Shown in pieces: positions 24,741 through 29,697 of a stretch of 29,697 bases of DNA. The stretch lies in NCBI GenBank assembly GCA_903953455.1, contig CAJBJW010000140.1, forward strand, positions 1 to 29,697, in the 5' to 3' direction. The translations under genes and the position numbers were made by a program. The notes beneath the pieces were generated by a model. It was not told the origin of the DNA and made no database searches. It was given only the letters and a program-made list of their open reading frames with translations. This DNA comes from an uncultured Pseudomonadota bacterium. GTDB lineage: Bacteria; Pseudomonadota; Gammaproteobacteria; Methylococcales; Methylomonadaceae. The first letter of the stretch is position 1. Each line of letters starts with the position of its first letter.

Positions 24741-25253
24741 TTAGATATCCATGAATAGCATTGGAATGCCGTAGGTTAAAACAAAGTAAGTTAAAGCGAA
24801 TGTTAGACTCGTGGTGATGTTATGAGCAAAAAAACGTCGCAAAATATACGCCACAATCCCCAAATACCAGCTGACTAAAAATATAGCCATTCCGATACTG
24901 ATCCATTCACGATATTCATAGTGCATTTTAACCATAATAAAATCCAGCACTTCGCAAAGAATAGCCAGTGTCATGATAAAATTTTCACATACAAAGATCG
25001 CTGTAAAAACACGTTGAAATAATAGAATATTTTTCTGAAAAAACAAAAATGTAGCAACTGATGAGAACGCCATAATGGTTCGCAGAGACACTTCCAATGA
25101 ACCATCTGCAAAATCTGCAATTAAACCTTCAACGATGATACCTGAAATCAAATAAAACAAAACTGTATTATAAGAAAATGCAGAAGTAGGAATTAAATCT
25201 ATTGGGTCAGATTTAAAAAAACATAATTTTAGATAAGAAATCAGTAAATTCAT
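24741..25253 (-). CDS. Hypothetical multi-pass membrane protein
   Basis: The 170-aa protein has about four or five transmembrane helices (about 28–45, 58–75, 82–105, 115–135, 148–167) and short charged loops. It has a faint resemblance to Yip1-type membrane proteins, but no motif lets me name it. It follows DUF484 by 17 bases and ends 2 bases before the phosphoglycerol transferase, so it is probably translated with it and may assist it. No clear ribosome-binding site is seen. Confidence 0.8.
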   Translation of the reverse strand: MNLLISYLKLCFFKSDPIDLIPTSAFSYNTVLFYLISGIIVEGLIADFADGSLEVSLRTIMAFSSVATFLFFQKNILLFQRVFTAIFVCENFIMTLAILCEVLDFIMVKMHYEYREWISIGMAIFLVSWYLGIVAYILRRFFAHNITTSLTFALTYFVLTYGIPMLFMDI

Positions 25254-25270
25254 AATATATCAAAGTCTAG

Positions 25271-26035
25271 CTAATTGTTTTTTAATAACGTAATTAAACG
25301 CGTTGCAATAACTTCACTCATTTGTGTTAAAAATAAATGTCCCATGCTGGCATGAAATCGATTTTCATCACGACTACCAATGGCCAGCAACCCCTCAATT
25401 TCTGTAAATAACATAGGGATAATAGCGCAAGATTTCACCTCATTAGCATTAAAACCAAACAATACTCTTGCTTGTGTCAACGTTGGTTGACCACATCGAG
25501 GTAAGCCATAACTTAATTCACGTGCAAATGCCTTCAAATCATTGCTTTCAGGCGAAATAAAAATATCGGCATATTCTGTATTATTTTCTAATTGAATAAT
25601 GCGAATCGCGGCATAATCCGTCAAAAAATATTCAGATAATACTAAATTTAAATTTGTCACGACTTCATCTAACGTTTTTGCGTCAAGAAGTGCGAGATTT
25701 AATTTGTGCATCCGATTAACAGCAGTATCGTTATCTCTTGCAATATCAATCAACTCAATTAATTGATTTTCCATGTCAAGATATCGCCCTCGAAACAATT
25801 CTAATTGCTTTGAAATTAACGATACAGCCCCTCCACTTGGATGAGGGATACTCATGTTTTCAAGTAATTGAATGTGTTTCGTAAAAAAATCAGGATTTTC
25901 TTCCAAAAATGCGGCAACCTGCTCATCATTGATAACTACTGCTTTCTTTGAAACTATTTTTTTAATTGCCTTCGGTTTAACACTTTTTGGACTTTTTATT
26001 TTCTTAACTGAAGTCACTGCTTCTTGTTCATTCAT
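25271..26035 (-). CDS. DUF484 family protein
   Basis: The 254-aa cytoplasmic protein starts with a Lys/Ser/Val-rich low-complexity tail (about 35 residues). The family's landmark follows: VAAFLEENPDFFTKHIQLLENMSIPHPSGGAVSLISKQLELFRGR, a coiled coil, and a GAF-like domain (AAIRIIQLE…GLPRCGQPTLTQARVLFGF…CAIIPMLFTEIEGLLAIGSRDENRFHASMG). DUF484 genes commonly lie between dapF and xerC, and the function is not established. The start overlaps the dapF stop by 4 bp. The low-complexity N-terminal extension is longer than I expect for the family. Confidence 0.9.
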   Translation of the reverse strand: MNEQEAVTSVKKIKSPKSVKPKAIKKIVSKKAVVINDEQVAAFLEENPDFFTKHIQLLENMSIPHPSGGAVSLISKQLELFRGRYLDMENQLIELIDIARDNDTAVNRMHKLNLALLDAKTLDEVVTNLNLVLSEYFLTDYAAIRIIQLENNTEYADIFISPESNDLKAFARELSYGLPRCGQPTLTQARVLFGFNANEVKSCAIIPMLFTEIEGLLAIGSRDENRFHASMGHLFLTQMSEVIATRLITLLKNN

Positions 26036-26856
26036 AATGCAATAAATCCTTCAAATACAGAAACTGCAGCACCCGTCATCAATACTGAGTGACCGCGTCC
26101 TGCCCAGCTAATTTCTAATTTACCACCAGGAAGCTCAACGCTCACCGTACTATCTAATAAATTCTGCTCAATACCAACAACCACAGCTGCGCATGCACCA
26201 CTCCCACAAGCTTGCGTTTCACCCGCGCCACGTTCAAAAACGCGAAGTTTAATCACATCCCGGCTAACAACTTGCATAAATCCAATATTCGCACGTTCTG
26301 GAAAAATAATATGACTCTCAAGCGCTTCGCCAACCGTCTCAACAGGTGCTGTTTTAATATCATTAACCTGTAAAACAGCATGAGGATTGCCCATCGAAAC
26401 GGCCCCAAATGCTTTTTCCGTATCATTAACTTTTACAGTATAAAAACGTGCTTCTTGTTCTGCAATTAATGGAATTTCCAAAGGTAAATGACGTGGTATC
26501 CCCATATCAACCGTAATTAAGTCATCATCTGCATAGCGTAAAATGAGTTTCCCAGACTTTGTTTCAACAATGACTTCATCTTTATCTGTTAATTTTTTAT
26601 CTCGCACAAATCTCGCAAAACATCGTGCGCCATTACCACATTGCCCAACTTCAGTTCCATCTGCATTAAAAATGCGATATTTAAAATCCACATTGGGTTG
26701 ACTAGTCTGCTCAACCACTAACATTTGATCAAAACCAATACCCGTATGGCGATTTGCCATGAAGCGGATTTTCTTGGGAGAAATGGCAATGCGTTGATTA
26801 ATTGCATCAACCACAACAAAATCATTACCAAGACCGTGCATTTTAGTAAATTTCAT
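26032..26856 (-). CDS. dapF: Diaminopimelate epimerase
   Basis: DapF converts LL- to meso-diaminopimelate for lysine and peptidoglycan. The start is placed at the ATG at 26856 (MKFTKMHGLGNDFVVVD), giving 274 aa and putting the two catalytic cysteines at 73 (GQCGNGARCFARF) and 217 (TQACGSGACAAV), the same numbers as in E. coli. An ATG two codons earlier is possible; a longer reading from 26904 runs into tldD and is unlikely. MGNPHAVLQV and ERGAGET are also present. It starts 13 bases after tldD and overlaps DUF484 by 4 bp. Confidence 0.96.
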   Translation of the reverse strand: MKFTKMHGLGNDFVVVDAINQRIAISPKKIRFMANRHTGIGFDQMLVVEQTSQPNVDFKYRIFNADGTEVGQCGNGARCFARFVRDKKLTDKDEVIVETKSGKLILRYADDDLITVDMGIPRHLPLEIPLIAEQEARFYTVKVNDTEKAFGAVSMGNPHAVLQVNDIKTAPVETVGEALESHIIFPERANIGFMQVVSRDVIKLRVFERGAGETQACGSGACAAVVVGIEQNLLDSTVSVELPGGKLEISWAGRGHSVLMTGAAVSVFEGFIAL

Positions 26857-26869
26857 AAGCATTTTATTA

Positions 26870-28312
26870 TTAAACTTGTGTACCACCGACAGTAATACCG
26901 TCAATTTTAAGTGTAGGTTGACCTACGCCAACAGGCACACTTTGACCGTCTTTTCCACAAGTCCCAACGCCGCTATCAAGCTCTAAATCATTACCAACCA
27001 TTGATACTTTTGTGAGCACATCCGGACCATTTCCAATCAATGTTGCACCTTTTACAGGACGCGTAATTTTGCCGTTTTCAATTAAATAGGCTTCACTAGC
27101 TGAAAAAACGAATTTTCCTGATGTAATATCCACTTGCCCACCCGCAAAATTTTTCGCGTATAAGCCATTTTTAACTGATTTAATAATCTCTTCTGGATGA
27201 TGTTGCCCTGCGAGCATATAGGTATTTGTCATGCGAGGCATCGGAAGATGAGCGTAAGATTCACGTCGTCCATTTCCAGTTGAACTCACTCCCATCAAAC
27301 GCGCGTTTAGGCGGTCTTGCATATACCCTTTCAAAATGCCGTTTTCAATTAAAACCGTATTTTGCGATGTTGTTCCTTCGTCATCAATACTTAGCGAACC
27401 ACGACGACCTTGAAGTGTTCCATCATCAACAACAGTACATAATTCTGAGGCAACGCGCTCACCTACGCGACCACTAAATGCTGACGTGCCTTTACGATTA
27501 AAATCGCCTTCCAGTCCATGACCAATCGCCTCATGCAGCAAAATACCTGGCCAACCCGCACCTAATACGACTGTCATATTGCCTGCAGGCGCTTCACCCG
27601 CTTCTAAATTAACAAGTGCTTGTCGCACAGCTTCCTTTGCATAATCAAAAGCAGTATCTTTCTCAAAGAACATCCCGTAATCACAACGCCCACCACCTCC
27701 CATGCTACCTTGTTCACGTTTACCATTTTCTTGAACAATAACGGTCACATTTAAACGAACCAGTGGGCGAACGTCTGCGAGTAAATGCCCATCTTGATTA
27801 GCAACCAAAATATGTTCGTAAACGCCTGAAAGACTGACGATAACTTCTTCAACACGCGAATCTAATTTTCTCGCTTGTGCATCAATATCTTTCAAAAAAT
27901 CAATTTTTTGCTGATCTTCAAGCGATTTTAACGGATTCACCGCAGGATAAAGCAATCGTGCATTTTGCGTAATAGCGTTTAGATTGACCTGCGCATGCTG
28001 CCCTTGGCGGGTAATCGCTTTTACATTATTAATAGCTTCAAGCAAAATAGGAATTTCTAAGCGATCGCTATACGCAAAACCCGTTTTTTCACCCGCTACA
28101 GCGCGAACGCCAGCACCTTGTTCGATACTATGATGTCCTTCTTTAACGATACCACCTTCAAGCACCCAAGATTCTGAATGTGTCGATTGAAAATAGATGT
28201 CAGCCGCATCTACCTGCGCACTTAAAAGATGACCCATCAATTTTTCAACATCCACATCTTGAATATTGGCAGGTGTTAAAATGGCTTGTCTTGCAAGGTT
28301 CAGTAAGTGCAT
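26870..28312 (-). CDS. tldD: TldD metalloprotease subunit
   Basis: TldD with TldE/PmbA forms a cytoplasmic heterodimeric peptidase known to process microcin B17 and CcdA. The 480-aa protein is full length. The zinc motif HEAIGHGLEGD puts His260, Glu261 and His265 in the HExxxH site. Other marks are GGIVKEGHHSIEQGAGVRAV, GSMGGGGRCDYGMF, STGNGRRESYAHLPMPRMTNTYM and the C-terminal GTCGKDGQSVPVGVGQPTLKI. The ATG has AAGGA at good spacing. The partner gene pmbA is not in the window. Confidence 0.96.
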   Translation of the reverse strand: MHLLNLARQAILTPANIQDVDVEKLMGHLLSAQVDAADIYFQSTHSESWVLEGGIVKEGHHSIEQGAGVRAVAGEKTGFAYSDRLEIPILLEAINNVKAITRQGQHAQVNLNAITQNARLLYPAVNPLKSLEDQQKIDFLKDIDAQARKLDSRVEEVIVSLSGVYEHILVANQDGHLLADVRPLVRLNVTVIVQENGKREQGSMGGGGRCDYGMFFEKDTAFDYAKEAVRQALVNLEAGEAPAGNMTVVLGAGWPGILLHEAIGHGLEGDFNRKGTSAFSGRVGERVASELCTVVDDGTLQGRRGSLSIDDEGTTSQNTVLIENGILKGYMQDRLNARLMGVSSTGNGRRESYAHLPMPRMTNTYMLAGQHHPEEIIKSVKNGLYAKNFAGGQVDITSGKFVFSASEAYLIENGKITRPVKGATLIGNGPDVLTKVSMVGNDLELDSGVGTCGKDGQSVPVGVGQPTLKIDGITVGGTQV

Positions 28313-28333
28313 AAAATCCTTCTTTTTAATTTT

Positions 28334-29479
28334 TTAAGTTGATTTTTTCGTAGTAGATAATAAATTCACTAAAATTTGCTCGTAAATTTGGCTCAAAACT
28401 TCCAACTCGCCTACCCCGATATGCTCGTTAACTTTGTGAATACTTGCATTCAATGCACCCAGTTCAATAACTTGTGCGCCTGTTGGGGCAACAAATCGAC
28501 CATCAGACGTCCCTCCACCGGTGTCATCAAGTGTTTCAAAACCTGTCACTGATTGAATAGCGCGATGCGTTGCATCAATTAATTCACCATTTTGTGTTAA
28601 AAAGGGATTACCCGATAGGCGCCAAACTAAATCGTATTTTAAACCATGCCGATCTAAAATAGCTTGTGTTCGCTGTTTTATGATGTCATCAGTGAGTTCC
28701 GTGCTGAATCGTAAATTGAATTGTACATTTGCATTCGCTGGAATGATATTTTCTGCACCAGCACCACTATTAATATTGGAAATTTGTAAACGTGTTGGTG
28801 GGAAAAATTGATTCCCCTCATCCCACACTTCTTTAATCAACTCATTTAATGCGGGGGTAACATTATGAATTGGATTATCAGCAAGTTCCGGATACGCAAC
28901 ATGACCTTGAATGCCATGAACCGTCAAATTCGCACACAATGAACCACGTCGTCCCACGCGAATCACGTCGCCAATTTTTTTATCGCTCGATGGTTCACCA
29001 ACAAGGCACCAATCTATTTTATCACCACGTTTTTCGAGTACATCAACCACTTTTACGACACCATGCGTAGCAGCACCCTCTTCATCACTGGTCAACATAA
29101 TGGCTATTGAGCCAACGTGATGAGGGTTTTTGGCAACAAAACGCTCAACAGCCGTAATAAATGCCGCAATCCCCCCTTTCATATCCGCTGCGCCGCGGCC
29201 ATAAAGATTGCCATCACGTATAGTAGGCTCAAATGGCGGTGATTCCCATAAATGCATGGCACCTACTGGCACAACATCCGTATGCCCTAAAAAAACAAAT
29301 AATGGCTTTACTTCACCACGACGCATCCAACTATTTTCCGTATCACCAAAATTTAACCGTTCGTCAACAAAACCTAAAGGCGTTAAACGTGAAGCAATAA
29401 GATCTAGACAACCTGCGTCATTTGGCGTAACGGATTCACGTCGGATTAAATCTTTTAATAATTCTAATGTATTGCTCAT
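28334..29479 (-). CDS. dapE: Succinyl-diaminopimelate desuccinylase
   Basis: DapE hydrolyses N-succinyl-LL-diaminopimelate to LL-diaminopimelate and succinate, the step before DapF. The 381-aa di-zinc M20 enzyme shows His66 and Asp68 (FLGHTDVVPVG), the bridging Asp99 (GRGAADMKGGIAA), and Glu133/Glu134 (TSDEEGAATHG). GEPSS, GRRGSLCANLTVHGIQGHVAYP and the final GALNASIHKVNEHI, with the last metal-binding His, are also present. The length is normal. Its ATG overlaps the stop of the upstream ArsC-like gene by 4 bp, and tldD follows after 21 bases. Confidence 0.97.
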   Translation of the reverse strand: MSNTLELLKDLIRRESVTPNDAGCLDLIASRLTPLGFVDERLNFGDTENSWMRRGEVKPLFVFLGHTDVVPVGAMHLWESPPFEPTIRDGNLYGRGAADMKGGIAAFITAVERFVAKNPHHVGSIAIMLTSDEEGAATHGVVKVVDVLEKRGDKIDWCLVGEPSSDKKIGDVIRVGRRGSLCANLTVHGIQGHVAYPELADNPIHNVTPALNELIKEVWDEGNQFFPPTRLQISNINSGAGAENIIPANANVQFNLRFSTELTDDIIKQRTQAILDRHGLKYDLVWRLSGNPFLTQNGELIDATHRAIQSVTGFETLDDTGGGTSDGRFVAPTGAQVIELGALNASIHKVNEHIGVGELEVLSQIYEQILVNLLSTTKKST

Positions 29480-29697
29480 AATAAATTTCGCTCATAAATA
29501 GCGACATCAAAACCGACAAATAAATGCGTACCGCTGTCAAGAATGGGGCGTTTTAATAAGGTTGGATGCTCGACGATTAAAGGTAAAGCTTTTCTAATGG
29601 TCAATGCTAGATTTTGTTGCTCGGCTGATAATTTTCGCCAACTGGCACTTTTTTTATTTAATAAACACTGCCAATCATTCACCCGCGCCGCAAAGTT
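29476..29697 (-). CDS. ArsC/Spx-family protein (YffB-like), C-terminal part
   Basis: This is the last 73 residues of a leftward gene cut by the right edge; the frame stays open to the window end. The sequence NDWQCLLNKKSASWRKL, then HPTLLKRPILDSG and HLFVGFDVAIYERNLL, matches the C-terminal half of the arsenate reductase/Spx thioredoxin-like family, including the conserved Arg in the LKRP(I/V) motif. The YffB branch is often found just upstream of dapE, as here, with a 4-bp overlap (ATGA). The N-terminal CxxC/Cys region lies outside, so the redox activity cannot be judged. Confidence 0.85.
   Translation of the reverse strand, partial: NFAARVNDWQCLLNKKSASWRKLSAEQQNLALTIRKALPLIVEHPTLLKRPILDSGTHLFVGFDVAIYERNLL

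Noticed and set aside
26857..26904. Longer dapF reading from 26904
   Set aside because: It overlaps the tldD end and adds residues not in the family; starting at 26856 places the catalytic cysteines at 73 and 217.

Overview
The window looks like a chromosomal segment of a low-GC gammaproteobacterium (roughly 40% GC by eye). Supporting signs are the dapE–tldD–dapF–DUF484 … xerC gene set, ATP-type PEP carboxykinase, HemJ, HtpX, the DUF2333/DUF4389 pair, BamE-like lipoprotein architecture and a class II tRNA-Leu with an encoded CCA. A sulfur-oxidising or related Thiotrichales-type lineage such as Beggiatoa would fit, but that is a guess from gene style and no marker here settles it. I see no insertion sequence, prophage, CRISPR array, rRNA or plasmid origin.

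Left part (1–4.0 kb): a partial voltage-gated ion-channel gene with an unknown membrane-anchored protein upstream of it, an MFS exporter, then a folate block. folB and folK run rightward and converge, with a 12-bp overlap, on a leftward pteridine-reductase-type SDR gene.

Middle left (4.0–10.3 kb), all leftward: a GTGA-overlapping NarX-like kinase / NarL-like response regulator pair, a secreted-type RTX calcium-binding protein, and a TonB-dependent receptor. An identical 13-bp palindrome lies 83 bp upstream of the RTX start codon and 77 bp upstream of the receptor start codon. This is the best candidate in the window for an undescribed regulated system: surface or secreted Ca-binding protein plus outer-membrane importer under a local two-component system. 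Its ligand is unknown.

Centre (10.3–16.1 kb): a leftward trpE–trpG–DUF3147 unit that runs with only 28 bp of spacing into the kinase gene, divergent pckA, a TlpA-like thioredoxin with hemJ, a SnoaL-like protein, and tRNA-Leu(CAA) with a clear −10 box and terminator.

Right part (16.3–29.7 kb): an orphan 137-aa protein, htpX, an aspartate-type aminotransferase and an exported protein with a CsgG/LpoB-like flavour run rightward. From about 20 kb to the end everything is leftward. An arsC/Spx-like gene, dapE, tldD, dapF, DUF484, a small membrane protein and an LTA-synthase-like phosphoglycerol transferase are tightly packed. They are followed by a small lipoprotein with xerC, then DUF2333 with DUF4389. 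This block combines diaminopimelate (lysine and peptidoglycan) synthesis with envelope and chromosome-segregation functions. The usual DUF484–xerC neighbourhood is split by the membrane protein/phosphoglycerol transferase pair and the lipoprotein.

Gaps between genes are short. The longest gene-free stretches (813–1080, 12696–12890, 16142–16331 and 16746–17031) are all under 300 bp and hold the inverted repeats, promoters or terminators described below, or little that is recognisable.
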